DNA of 6,385 bases from Ruminococcus sp. (GTDB lineage Bacteria > Bacillota > Clostridia > Oscillospirales > Ruminococcaceae): the NCBI GenBank assembly GCA_024697705.1, contig JAILFF010000314.1:1-6385 (forward strand), in the 5' to 3' direction. Shown here one piece after another: positions 1 through 5,346 of this stretch (the first letter of the stretch is position 1; every line of letters begins with the position of its first letter). The notes beneath the pieces were generated by a model. The model worked only from the letters and a program-made list of their open reading frames with translations, did no database searches and was not told the DNA's origin. A program made the position numbers and the translations under genes.

Positions 1-1
1 T

Positions 2-502
2 ATAACAGGCGCTACGCACACGGGCAAGACCCTTGCGGCACAGCGGCTTATCGAAAAGCTGAAATATCCCTGCCTTTCGCTCGACCTGCTGAAAATGGGG
101 CTTATCCGCAGCGGACAGACAGCGCTCACGCCGATGGACGATAATCTGCTCACGCCCTATCTGTGGAGCATAGCAAGCGAGATGATTAAGACCGCGATAG
201 AGAATTCTCAGCATCTGATCGTCGAGGGCTGCTATGTGCCCTTCGACTGGCAGAACAGCTTCACGCCCGAATACCTGCGCGAGATACGCTGCGTCTGCCT
301 TGTGATGACCGAAAAATATATCCGTGCGCACTTTGATGACATCATCGCCCGCGAAAACGTCATAGAAAAGCGCCTGACAACCGACCTCACTATCGAAGAA
401 GCGCTCTCGGAGAACAAGCGCTTCCTGCAAGGCTGTCGGGAGAACTGCTTTCAGCCCGTGCTGATAGATGAAAAATATGACATACGCATTAAAATTGATT
501 AA
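2..502 (+). CDS. P-loop kinase-like NTPase (adenylate kinase / 2-phosphoglycerate kinase-like), 5' truncated
   Basis: The frame is open from base 2 to the TAA at 500-502, giving about 166 residues. The true start lies just outside the window, because the first visible residues already lead into a Walker A loop, GATHTGKT (bases 8-31), which normally sits close to the N-terminus. A hydrophobic strand ending in an acidic residue (LIVEG, about bases 217-231) could be the Walker B-like strand. The size and the order P-loop, helix, LIVEG strand fit small phosphotransferases that Firmicutes genomes usually label adenylate kinase or 2-phosphoglycerate kinase, but no substrate-specific motif is visible and the phosphate acceptor is unknown. 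The protein has no signal peptide or membrane segment in the visible part, so it is probably cytosolic. It is separated from the sigma gene by 102 bp and is probably not part of that operon. The P-loop assignment is firm; the function is not. Confidence 0.75.
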   Translation: MTGATHTGKTLAAQRLIEKLKYPCLSLDLLKMGLIRSGQTALTPMDDNLLTPYLWSIASEMIKTAIENSQHLIVEGCYVPFDWQNSFTPEYLREIRCVCLVMTEKYIRAHFDDIIARENVIEKRLTTDLTIEEALSENKRFLQGCRENCFQPVLIDEKYDIRIKID

Positions 503-522
503 CAAAACGTTTACAAAATAAA
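495..522 (+). promoter_or_regulatory. Weak candidate sigma-A promoter for the sigma/anti-sigma/serpin operon
   Basis: TTGATT (495-500) and AATAAA (517-522) are 16 bp apart and lie in the only gap in front of the sigma gene. Each matches 4 of 6 consensus bases. The box overlaps the stop codon of the upstream gene. A palindrome AAACGTTT (505-512) sits in the spacer and could be an operator. I looked for an ECF-type pair (AAC then CGTC/CGTA at about 16-17 bp) that would show autoregulation and found no convincing one. This is a weak call. Confidence 0.2.
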
Positions 523-573
523 CCGTAATATCCCCGCGCTTATTTTCGTCAGTATAGGTGAAAGGGCAGGCGG

Positions 574-591
574 GGCAACGGCAACGGCAAC
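574..591 (+). repeat. Triple hexamer GGCAAC abutting the sigma-gene ribosome binding site
   Basis: Three perfect head-to-tail copies of GGCAAC run directly into the GGAGGAA ribosome binding site of the sigma gene. They lie in the untranslated leader, where slippage could change leader length without changing the protein. A role in expression is inference only. Confidence 0.85.
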
Positions 592-598
592 GGAGGAA
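592..598 (+). promoter_or_regulatory. Ribosome binding site of the sigma factor gene
   Basis: GGAGGAA ends 6 bases before the ATG at 605 and fixes that start codon. Confidence 0.85.
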
Positions 599-604
599 AC
601 AAGC

Positions 605-1180
605 ATGGCAACAGCGGAGGATTCTCGGATAATCGCCCTCTACCTCGCAAGAGACGAACGCGCTATCTCCGAAACGGATACCAAATACGGCTCGTTCTGC
701 CGCGCTATCTCGATAAGGATAGTCGGCGACAGCCGCGACGCGGAGGAGTGCGTGAGCGATACATATATGAAGACCTGGAACTCGATACCCCCGCAGCAGC
801 CCGAGTCGCTCGGCGCTTTTCTCGGACGTATCGTCAGGAATATCTCCCTCGACTGCTACCGCAAAAAGGCGGCAAAGAAGCGGCAGGGCGACTGCATACC
901 CTTCGAGGAGCTTTCGGAATGTCTTCCCGACACGCAGAACAGCGGCGAGGAGCTGACGAATGCCGTCGCGCAGTCGCTCAATGAGTTTCTTGAAAGTCTG
1001 CCGCAGGAGCAGAGGGTCTACTTCATGCGGCGCTATTATATGAACGAGCCGCTCAATCTCATTGCCGAGCGCTACGGCATCTCGGCGAACAAGCTGGGCG
1101 TAATGATGCACCGCTTAAGAAAGAAATTCAAGGAAAAGCTTATCAAGGACGGAGTATGCACGGAAGGAGGCGGGCGCTGA
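605..1180 (+). CDS. ECF-type sigma-70 family RNA polymerase sigma factor
   Basis: A 191-residue protein with the two-domain layout of extracytoplasmic-function sigma factors. Region 2 covers about residues 23-95 and shows the region 2.2 core DAEECVSDTYMKTW (45-58), which contacts RNA polymerase, followed by the RNISLDCYRKKAAKKR stretch (78-93) expected for -10 recognition. Region 4 covers about residues 126-182, with LPQEQRVYFMRRYY (132-145) and a helix-turn-helix LNLIAERYGISANKLGVMMH (150-169) for -35 recognition. Between them is only a short linker, with no region 3. The start at 605 is set by a strong ribosome binding site. The stop codon overlaps the next start as TGATG, the usual sign of translational coupling to a regulator. 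By family, such factors are held inactive by a membrane anti-sigma protein encoded next door, which fits the following gene. The target promoters cannot be read from the window; the downstream serpin is the obvious candidate output. Confidence 0.9.
   Translation: MATAEDSRIIALYLARDERAISETDTKYGSFCRAISIRIVGDSRDAEECVSDTYMKTWNSIPPQQPESLGAFLGRIVRNISLDCYRKKAAKKRQGDCIPFEELSECLPDTQNSGEELTNAVAQSLNEFLESLPQEQRVYFMRRYYMNEPLNLIAERYGISANKLGVMMHRLRKKFKEKLIKDGVCTEGGGR
1162..1170 (+). promoter_or_regulatory. Ribosome binding site deciding the anti-sigma start
   Basis: GGAAGGAGG lies inside the end of the sigma gene, with 9 bases between it and the ATG at 1180. The alternative in-frame ATG at 1156 has only a poorly spaced GGAG one base upstream, so 1180 is preferred. 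Confidence 0.8.
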
Positions 1181-2289
1181 TGGCAGAAAATATCAATATC
1201 GGTAACGGTCTCGGAGGCATTAGCGACAGGGAACAGCGTGCGTTGGAGCTGTGCGAAGCCTTTTCGCTCGCTGAGGATAAGTTCGTTGACGAGATGATGA
1301 GCGACGAGGTGGCTGAAAAGATACGCGCCGCCAACCGCCGCAAAACACTGCGTTTCAGAAGCTCGGTAGCCGCCTGCGCCGCTGTTTTGGCGATAGTCGT
1401 TGGGATAGGCGTTATCCCGAAGGGGCAACTTAAAACTGCGGAGTCGGCAGAAGGCGCAAACAATAATTTTGTCGCCGCCGAAAAGAGCGACGCCGCTCCG
1501 CAAAGCGACAACTACGATGACTACGACGGCACGACAGGGGATAAAGCGGAGGAAGAGATCGGATTTTCCGACAAACCGCAGGGCGCTGCCGCTCCCGAAT
1601 CGCCGATCACGACGACCACAGCTATGAGAGAAGAAGTTGCTCCCGAAAAAAAGCCCAAAACAATTAAGGGCGGCTTGGGCAACCACGGCAATGAAATGAC
1701 TGCCGAAGCCGAAGCAGACGAAGACAACGCCGCCTCGGAGGACGCGGAAAGCGGTAAGAAAGTGCGGCTTGCTCCCGGGGAGTATCTGACGAGAGCCGAC
1801 GGCACCGATTGGTTCGTCGGAAACAATATCGACCGGAAGAACTGCGGGAAGCTTCTTTATAACGAAAACGGCTATGATGTATACGAGCTGAACGGCTTTG
1901 ACAACGGATATATGACGGCGGTGGTTCGGGACAACAAATGCTTTGCGGCGATAACGGCTGATTTCCAAAAAGGCTCATTGGCAGAACTGGCTCACGGGCT
2001 GAAGTTCGCGGGAGAGCTTCACTGCGATCAATATATGTCCGACGGCGAAGTAAAGGAGCTTGACGAGAGCGTGTTCAGGAATTCCGCGCTCAGGATACTC
2101 ACCGAATACGCGGTGGATTATGACCTTGACCCCGAGTTTAAGAATATCGACCTTATCGGCGACGGAAATTATATCTGCCGTTTGGGCAATGAAGGCGAAA
2201 CCTTCGTCGAGCCGATATATATTTCCATTCACGACAAAGCGGTTCTTATAGTCTGCTACAATGCGGCGGCGCTGTTCGTGGCGAAATAA
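1180..2289 (+). CDS. Putative membrane anti-sigma factor
   Basis: A 369-residue protein when started at 1180. Residues 1-60 are charged and cytosolic, ending in the basic stop RRKTLRFR (53-60). One hydrophobic segment follows at about 61-80 (VAACAAVLAIVVGIGVIP), giving an N-in, C-out single-pass topology. Residues about 85-195 are a low-complexity acidic, Ala- and Thr-rich region that probably spans the cell wall. Residues about 198-369 look like a folded outer domain with cysteines at 222, 254, 282, 333 and 359. This matches membrane anti-sigma factors in general shape, but the classical zinc HxxxCxxC motif of ZAS proteins is absent and I recognise no named sensor domain outside. The assignment rests mainly on topology and on the TGATG overlap with the sigma gene. 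By inference the N-terminal 60 residues bind the sigma factor and the outer domain senses a signal. It could instead be a membrane protein merely co-expressed with sigma. Confidence 0.7.
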   Translation: MAENINIGNGLGGISDREQRALELCEAFSLAEDKFVDEMMSDEVAEKIRAANRRKTLRFRSSVAACAAVLAIVVGIGVIPKGQLKTAESAEGANNNFVAAEKSDAAPQSDNYDDYDGTTGDKAEEEIGFSDKPQGAAAPESPITTTTAMREEVAPEKKPKTIKGGLGNHGNEMTAEAEADEDNAASEDAESGKKVRLAPGEYLTRADGTDWFVGNNIDRKNCGKLLYNENGYDVYELNGFDNGYMTAVVRDNKCFAAITADFQKGSLAELAHGLKFAGELHCDQYMSDGEVKELDESVFRNSALRILTEYAVDYDLDPEFKNIDLIGDGNYICRLGNEGETFVEPIYISIHDKAVLIVCYNAAALFVAK

Positions 2290-2311
2290 CATTATATAAA
2301 TAATATTATTG

Positions 2312-2319
2312 AAAGGAAG
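2312..2319 (+). promoter_or_regulatory. Ribosome binding site of the serpin gene
   Basis: AAAGGAAG lies 8 bases before the ATG at 2328, in a very AT-rich 38-bp gap after the anti-sigma stop. No terminator or clear promoter fits in this gap, so co-transcription with the pair upstream is likely. The next in-frame ATG (2340) is too far from the site. Confidence 0.7.
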
Positions 2320-2327
2320 TTTTTTAT

Positions 2328-3803
2328 ATGAACAAGTCAATGAAAAAGAACATGAGCAAGGCACTTTGCGCGGCTGCTGCTGCGGTGCTTGTCTGCACCT
2401 CCTGTTTTGCGGCGGAAGAACCCTCCACGCAGGTCGAGACCTCTTCCACATCGAAAGTGACGAGCGCGAGCACCTCGGCGACTTCCAAGCCGACAGAAAC
2501 CACCAAGCCCGACAAAACTACCGCACCAAAGGAAACGACCACTCCCAAGGAGACTACCACTCCCAAGGAGACTACTCCGACCGCTTCCTCGACCAAGCCC
2601 GAAACGACCACCGAGCCGCCCGCAACGACCGAGCCCGAGGATAAGCCCGAGCCCGCCGTCGATCACGGCATTTATACGGCTTTTGCGGACTTCTCTGCGG
2701 GACTTATAAAGAACACCTGCGCCGATGAGATCGCGGAGGGCAAGAACGTAATGATCTCGCCCGAATCGGTGCTGATGGCGCTCGGAATGACCTCCGAGGG
2801 CGCAAACGGCGAGACTCTCGCTCAGATGATAAAGACAATGGCGGGTGAAGCCGACGGAAAGACGATGCACGAGACTCTGCAAGCCATCTACAAGAATGGC
2901 AGCGATAAGGACGCCAAGAACGGCGATCTCATCCTTAACTGCGCAAATTCTGTATGGGCGAATCAGTCGCTCGATATGACCGTAAAGGACGAATTTGCCG
3001 AGAACATCAAGCGCGATTACGGCGCGGAGATCACCGTAGCGCCGTTTGACATGAGCACGGTAAGCGACATAAACAACTGGGTAAAGACAAACACCAATGA
3101 TATGATACCCTCCATAATCGACGAGCTTGAACCTCTTTCGGCGATGGTGCTGGTAAACGCCGTTGCTTTCGAGGCTGAGTGGTCGGAGCAGTTCAGCAAT
3201 TTTTCGGTGAATGAGAACGGCGTGTTCACCAACCTCGGCGGCACGGAAGAAAAATGCACCATGCTTTCGAGCAGCGAACGAAGCTATTTCAACGACGGCA
3301 AGGCGCAGGCATTCACTAAGTATTACAAGGGCGGCAAGTATTCGTTCATGGGTATCCTGCCTAACGAGGGCGTTTCCGTCAGCGACTATTTAAGCGAGCT
3401 TGACGGCGAGAGCTGGTACAAGCTTTGGGACAGCCGCAGCAGAGAAGAAGTACATATAAAAATGCCCGAGTTTTCGAGCGATTACGACGCGGACCTGACG
3501 GCTCCTCTTAAAGTCATGGGCATGGAGCTGCCGTTTACCGACGCCGCCGATTTCTCGCTCATGGCTGAGGGCAGCGACAGTGCGCTCAAGATCGACAGCG
3601 TAGTACACAAAACGCACATCGAGTTAGACCGCTACGGCACGAAGGCGGCAGCAGCCACTGCCGTCATGATGAAGGCTACCTCCGCATATGATCCTAAGGA
3701 GCCGAAGTATATAATGCTTGACCGTCCGTACATCTATGCGATAGTTGACAACGAGACAGGTTTCCCGCTGTTCATGGGCGTAGTGAATACCGTAAGCAAA
3801 TAA
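2328..3803 (+). CDS. Exported serpin (serine protease inhibitor) with Thr/Pro linker
   Basis: A 491-residue protein. Residues 1-29 form a signal peptide (basic MNKSMKKNMSK, then an Ala-rich core). Cleavage could be by signal peptidase I after CFA (29), or at Cys26 as a lipoprotein, although the LVCTSC box is a poor lipobox. Residues about 30-112 are a Thr/Pro/Lys/Glu linker with TTTPKE repeats. Residues about 113-491 are a complete serpin domain: the helix B region SPESVLMALGMTSEGANGET (144-163), NNWVKTNT (249-256), LVNAVAFEAEW (275-285), and VVHKTHIELDRYGTKAAAAT (425-444), the breach/hinge segment. The hinge has Gly437, Thr438 and four alanines (440-443), the small residues needed for loop insertion, so the protein should be inhibitory by the suicide-substrate mechanism. 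Counting P15 as Gly437 puts P1-P1' at Thr451-Ser452, but the loop is longer than usual after that point. There is no dockerin. Related exported serpins of gut Clostridia (siropins of E. siraeum) inhibit host elastase-like proteases; sharing that target is inference. Confidence 0.93.
   Translation: MNKSMKKNMSKALCAAAAAVLVCTSCFAAEEPSTQVETSSTSKVTSASTSATSKPTETTKPDKTTAPKETTTPKETTTPKETTPTASSTKPETTTEPPATTEPEDKPEPAVDHGIYTAFADFSAGLIKNTCADEIAEGKNVMISPESVLMALGMTSEGANGETLAQMIKTMAGEADGKTMHETLQAIYKNGSDKDAKNGDLILNCANSVWANQSLDMTVKDEFAENIKRDYGAEITVAPFDMSTVSDINNWVKTNTNDMIPSIIDELEPLSAMVLVNAVAFEAEWSEQFSNFSVNENGVFTNLGGTEEKCTMLSSSERSYFNDGKAQAFTKYYKGGKYSFMGILPNEGVSVSDYLSELDGESWYKLWDSRSREEVHIKMPEFSSDYDADLTAPLKVMGMELPFTDAADFSLMAEGSDSALKIDSVVHKTHIELDRYGTKAAAATAVMMKATSAYDPKEPKYIMLDRPYIYAIVDNETGFPLFMGVVNTVSK
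2538..2573 (+). repeat. 18-bp perfect tandem repeat in the serpin linker
   Basis: Two identical 18-bp units (2538-2555 and 2556-2573, each beginning ACCACTCCC) encode TTPKET twice. A diverged copy lies just upstream (about 2517-2537, TTAPKE) and a partial one follows. The unit length is a multiple of three, so copy-number change would shorten or lengthen the linker without a frameshift. Confidence 0.85.
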
Positions 3804-3808
3804 TATTC

Positions 3809-3816
3809 TTTGATAA
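3809..3816. repeat. Left 8-bp direct repeat (candidate target-site duplication)
   Basis: TTTGATAA directly precedes the left terminal inverted repeat of the element at 3817-4065, and an identical copy follows the right end. It lies only 5 bp after the serpin stop codon. Confidence 0.6.
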
Positions 3817-3842
3817 CTATAAATGAACATTTAGCGTGCTGT

Positions 3843-3866
3843 TGTAGGGCGGGGGCTTGCCCCCGC
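3843..3866 (+). repeat. Repeat unit A, copy 1 (GC-rich hairpin)
   Basis: TGTAGGG leads into the hairpin GCGGGGGC-TT-GCCCCCGC (3849-3866), an 8-bp GC stem. It is the forward partner of the unit at 4008-4041. No T-run follows, so it is not a classical terminator. Confidence 0.75.
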
Positions 3867-3903
3867 TGACCTCCTGAAAAATCCGAACGGTTTTGCAACG
3901 CCT

Positions 3904-3931
3904 TGTAGGGGCGCACCTATGTGTGCGCCCG
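3904..3931 (+). repeat. Repeat unit B, copy 1 (hairpin)
   Basis: TGTAG followed by an 8-bp stem GGGCGCAC (3909-3916) / GTGCGCCC (3923-3930) with a 6-base loop CTATGT. It is the forward partner of the unit at 3954-3981. Confidence 0.75.
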
Positions 3932-3953
3932 TTCGGTTTCAATGCGATATTCG

Positions 3954-3981
3954 CGGGCGCTCACGCAGGAGCGCCCCTACA
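3954..3981 (-). repeat. Repeat unit B, copy 2, inverted (hairpin)
   Basis: Read on the - strand this is the same 28-base unit as 3904-3931 with four differences: two in the loop and two that swap one stem pair (A-T to T-A). The stem on the + strand is GGGCGCTC (3955-3962) / GAGCGCCC (3969-3976). Confidence 0.75.
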
Positions 3982-4007
3982 TGATGTTAAACCCGTGCGG
4001 ATTTGCG

Positions 4008-4041
4008 TATGTAGGGCGGGGGCAAGCCCCCGCCCTACATA
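4008..4041 (-). repeat. Repeat unit A, copy 2, inverted; 16-bp perfect palindromic stem
   Basis: The arms TATGTAGGGCGGGGGC (4008-4023) and GCCCCCGCCCTACATA (4026-4041) are exact reverse complements, separated by AA. On the - strand it starts with the same 24 bases as unit A copy 1. Unlike copy 1, the TGTAGGG lead-in is also paired here. Confidence 0.85.
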
Positions 4042-4065
4042 GCATCAAAAAATGCTCATTTACAG

Positions 4066-4073
4066 TTTGATAA
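4066..4073. repeat. Right 8-bp direct repeat (candidate target-site duplication)
   Basis: TTTGATAA, identical to 3809-3816, directly follows the right terminal inverted repeat. Confidence 0.6.
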
Positions 4074-4082
4074 GATAAAAAG

Positions 4083-4119
4083 AAAAGTGGGTCGGGAGGA
4101 TATCCCGGCTCACTTTTTT
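4083..4119 (+). terminator. Rho-independent terminator, possibly bidirectional
   Basis: The arms AAGTGGGTCGGGA (4085-4097) and TCCCGGCTCACTT (4103-4115) have a 5-base loop and are followed by a run of six T (4114-4119); two more A-U pairs extend the base. The two imperfect positions are G-U wobbles in + strand RNA but A-C mismatches in - strand RNA, so the structure is better suited to stopping transcription from the serpin side. The - strand also has a T-rich tail (TTTTCTTTTT), so it may serve the convergent LRR gene less efficiently. It is about 280 bp after the serpin stop, and the MITE-like element lies in between. Confidence 0.75.
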
Positions 4120-4181
4120 ATAAAAGCGCAAATGTCCCGAAATCCAAACGGTGAGGAAATCCTTACTTTGCGGCTATATTA

Positions 4182-4216
4182 TATCTTTTATCTCTTATCT
4201 TCTATCTTTTATCTTC
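4182..4216. repeat. Five-copy 7-bp tandem repeat (TATCTYY)
   Basis: TATC recurs every 7 bases at 4182, 4189, 4196, 4203 and 4210, giving units TATCTTT, TATCTCT, TATCTTC, TATCTTT and TATCTTC. The array is all pyrimidine apart from the A of each TATC and ends 8 bp beyond the stop of the LRR gene (- strand). It would be in the 3' untranslated part of that transcript as GATA-containing purine-rich repeats. Bases 4120-4181 between the terminator and this array show nothing recognisable. Confidence 0.85.
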
Positions 4217-4224
4217 TCCTGCGC

Positions 4225-5178
4225 TCAGTTCAACGCCAGCCGACAGGTCAGGAAATGCTTCTTCGCATATCTTTCGGCATACGAACCGTGCGGACAATGC
4301 ATCGTGAACCGACAGCCCTTGAATGAGTCTTCTTTTATGTCCGTCACACTTGCGGGCAGCGTTACGTCCTTAAGCGAGATGCAGTCGATGAACGCTCTTT
4401 CCTCTATCGACATGATGCCGTAGGGGATAGCGGCGTTCGTCAGCGAACGGCAGCCCGCAAACGCGCCGAATTCGATCGTCTTCACGCCCTTGCCGATACT
4501 CAGACTTTTAAGTGAGATACAGCTCGCGAACGCATACCACCCGATGACCTTCACGCTCTCGGGGATACTTATATTCGTCAGTGCGCTGCAGCCGCAAAAT
4601 GCCGAGTCGCCGATGATCTCCACGGTCTCGGGGATATTTATGCTTTCCAAAGAAGCGCAGCCCTCGAATGCCGACAGCCCGATATAGTTTACGCCCTTGC
4701 GGATATTTACGCTCGTCAGCTCGACGCAGCCCTCGAACGCGAAATTGCCGATCTCGCTCACGCTGCTCGGGATATCTATGCTCGTCAGCGTGGCGCAGCC
4801 GCTGAACGCCCTTTCGCCGATGTACTTTACCCCCTGCGGTATGACAACGTCGCCGCCTTCGCCCCAGTATCTTGCGATCTCCCCGTTTACTATCTGAAAA
4901 TCTCTGTCCGACGAAGAGACGGGCGCTTTTCTTGCTTCCGCTGCTGAAACGAGCTGTTTTGCGGGAATATTTGCCGCCGAAGGAGCGGTCTTGACAAGCT
5001 CTGTGCCGAGCCGATCGCCGCAGTATCCGCAGAAACTCATTTCCGCGGGATTTTGTTTGCCGCATTTGGCGCAGACTTTATATTCTTCCCAGAACGGTTC
5101 GCCGCAGTAACCGCAGAAGTGCATATCCGCAAGACATTGCTTTCCGCATTTTGCACACGCCTTTAATTTGATGTCCAT
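4225..5178 (-). CDS. Double zinc-ribbon, BspA-type leucine-rich-repeat protein
   Basis: A 317-residue protein. Two near-duplicate zinc ribbons open it: C8-C11/C22-C25 and C36-C39/C50-C53, each reading CAKCGKQ...FCGYCG and 28 residues apart. Residues about 55-93 are a flexible linker. Residues about 94-290 are LRR_5 (BspA/TpLRR-like) repeats of the form IPxSVxxIGxxAFxGCxxLTSI; the conserved Cys recurs at 128, 151, 174, 197, 220, 243, 266 and 289, exactly every 23 residues. The C-terminus (HGSYAERYAKKH) is a usual cap of this family. There is no signal peptide or membrane segment, so it is probably cytosolic, unlike the surface BspA adhesins. By family, such LRRs bind proteins; the partner is unknown. 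The start is fixed by GGAGG 9 bases upstream and a consensus promoter. The gene is convergent with the serpin and divergent from the M23 gene, so it is probably monocistronic. Confidence 0.9.
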   Translation of the reverse strand: MDIKLKACAKCGKQCLADMHFCGYCGEPFWEEYKVCAKCGKQNPAEMSFCGYCGDRLGTELVKTAPSAANIPAKQLVSAAEARKAPVSSSDRDFQIVNGEIARYWGEGGDVVIPQGVKYIGERAFSGCATLTSIDIPSSVSEIGNFAFEGCVELTSVNIRKGVNYIGLSAFEGCASLESINIPETVEIIGDSAFCGCSALTNISIPESVKVIGWYAFASCISLKSLSIGKGVKTIEFGAFAGCRSLTNAAIPYGIMSIEERAFIDCISLKDVTLPASVTDIKEDSFKGCRFTMHCPHGSYAERYAKKHFLTCRLALN

Positions 5179-5187
5179 GTCAGTATT

Positions 5188-5192
5188 CCTCC
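5188..5192 (-). promoter_or_regulatory. Ribosome binding site of the LRR gene
   Basis: GGAGG on the - strand, 9 bases before the ATG at 5178, fixes this start. Confidence 0.8.
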
Positions 5193-5220
5193 GTTTCGAC
5201 TTTCAGGGGGGCATGATACA

Positions 5221-5249
5221 ATTATACACTTTACGGCGGGTTTTGTCAA
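5221..5249 (-). promoter_or_regulatory. Perfect-consensus sigma-A promoter of the LRR gene
   Basis: On the - strand TTGACA (5249-5244) and TATAAT (5226-5221) are separated by exactly 17 bp; all 12 consensus bases match. Transcription should start near 5214, leaving a leader of about 36 bases before the ATG at 5178. This predicts strong housekeeping expression. Confidence 0.9.
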
Positions 5250-5346
5250 GTATATGAGAAAAATGAGAACAGAATTCATAATTTATCCATTTATCGGCAT
5301 CTTGCTTGATTTTTCTCGGGCGTCCGCGAAAAATTTGTCCCCGAGT

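Larger units (their letters stand above)
3817..4065. mobile_element. MITE-like nested inverted-repeat element, 249 bp
   Basis: The two halves are imperfect inverted copies of about 115 bp around a 22-bp centre (about 3932-3953). The ends are CTATAAATGAACATTT (left, 3817-3832) and, read on the - strand, CTGTAAATGAGCATTT (right, 4050-4065), 14 of 16 identical. Moving inward, each arm carries a GC-rich hairpin beginning TGTAGGGCGGGGGC, a shared spacer core (AAATCCG, then ACGG), and a second hairpin beginning TGTAGGGGCGC. An identical 8-bp TTTGATAA flanks both ends, as expected for transposon insertion. There is no transposase, so any movement would need help from elsewhere. The element lies between convergent genes, where such repeats do least harm. 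It could instead be a BIME/REP-like array that grew by local inversion; the flanking direct repeat favours insertion. Confidence 0.6.

Noticed and set aside
503..604. ECF-type autoregulatory promoter before the sigma gene
   Set aside because: CGTC (547-550) is present, but no AAC-type -35 element lies at the proper 16-17 bp distance.
1072..1968. Long - strand open frame (298 codons) antisense to sigma/anti-sigma
   Set aside because: It overlaps two well-supported genes, has no ribosome binding site, and its product has no recognisable domain. Long antisense frames are common in GC-biased coding DNA.
2337..2882. - strand open frame (181 codons) antisense to the serpin N-terminus
   Set aside because: Its Gly/Ser-rich product is the mirror of the repetitive Thr/Pro linker codons, and no start signal is present.
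3849..3866. Terminator for the serpin gene
   Set aside because: The GC stem is strong but has no T-run after it, and it belongs to a repeat unit that recurs 160 bp away. The hairpin at 4083-4119 is a better terminator.
3843..4041. CRISPR array
   Set aside because: The four repeat units are of two kinds, in opposite orientations, and the material between them is itself repeated in inverted form. This is an inverted-repeat element, not direct repeats with unique spacers.
4508..5065. Second - strand frame (185 codons) inside the LRR gene
   Set aside because: It is a shifted reading of the 69-bp LRR repeats, rich in Arg, with no ribosome binding site; the LRR frame has clear domains and a consensus promoter.
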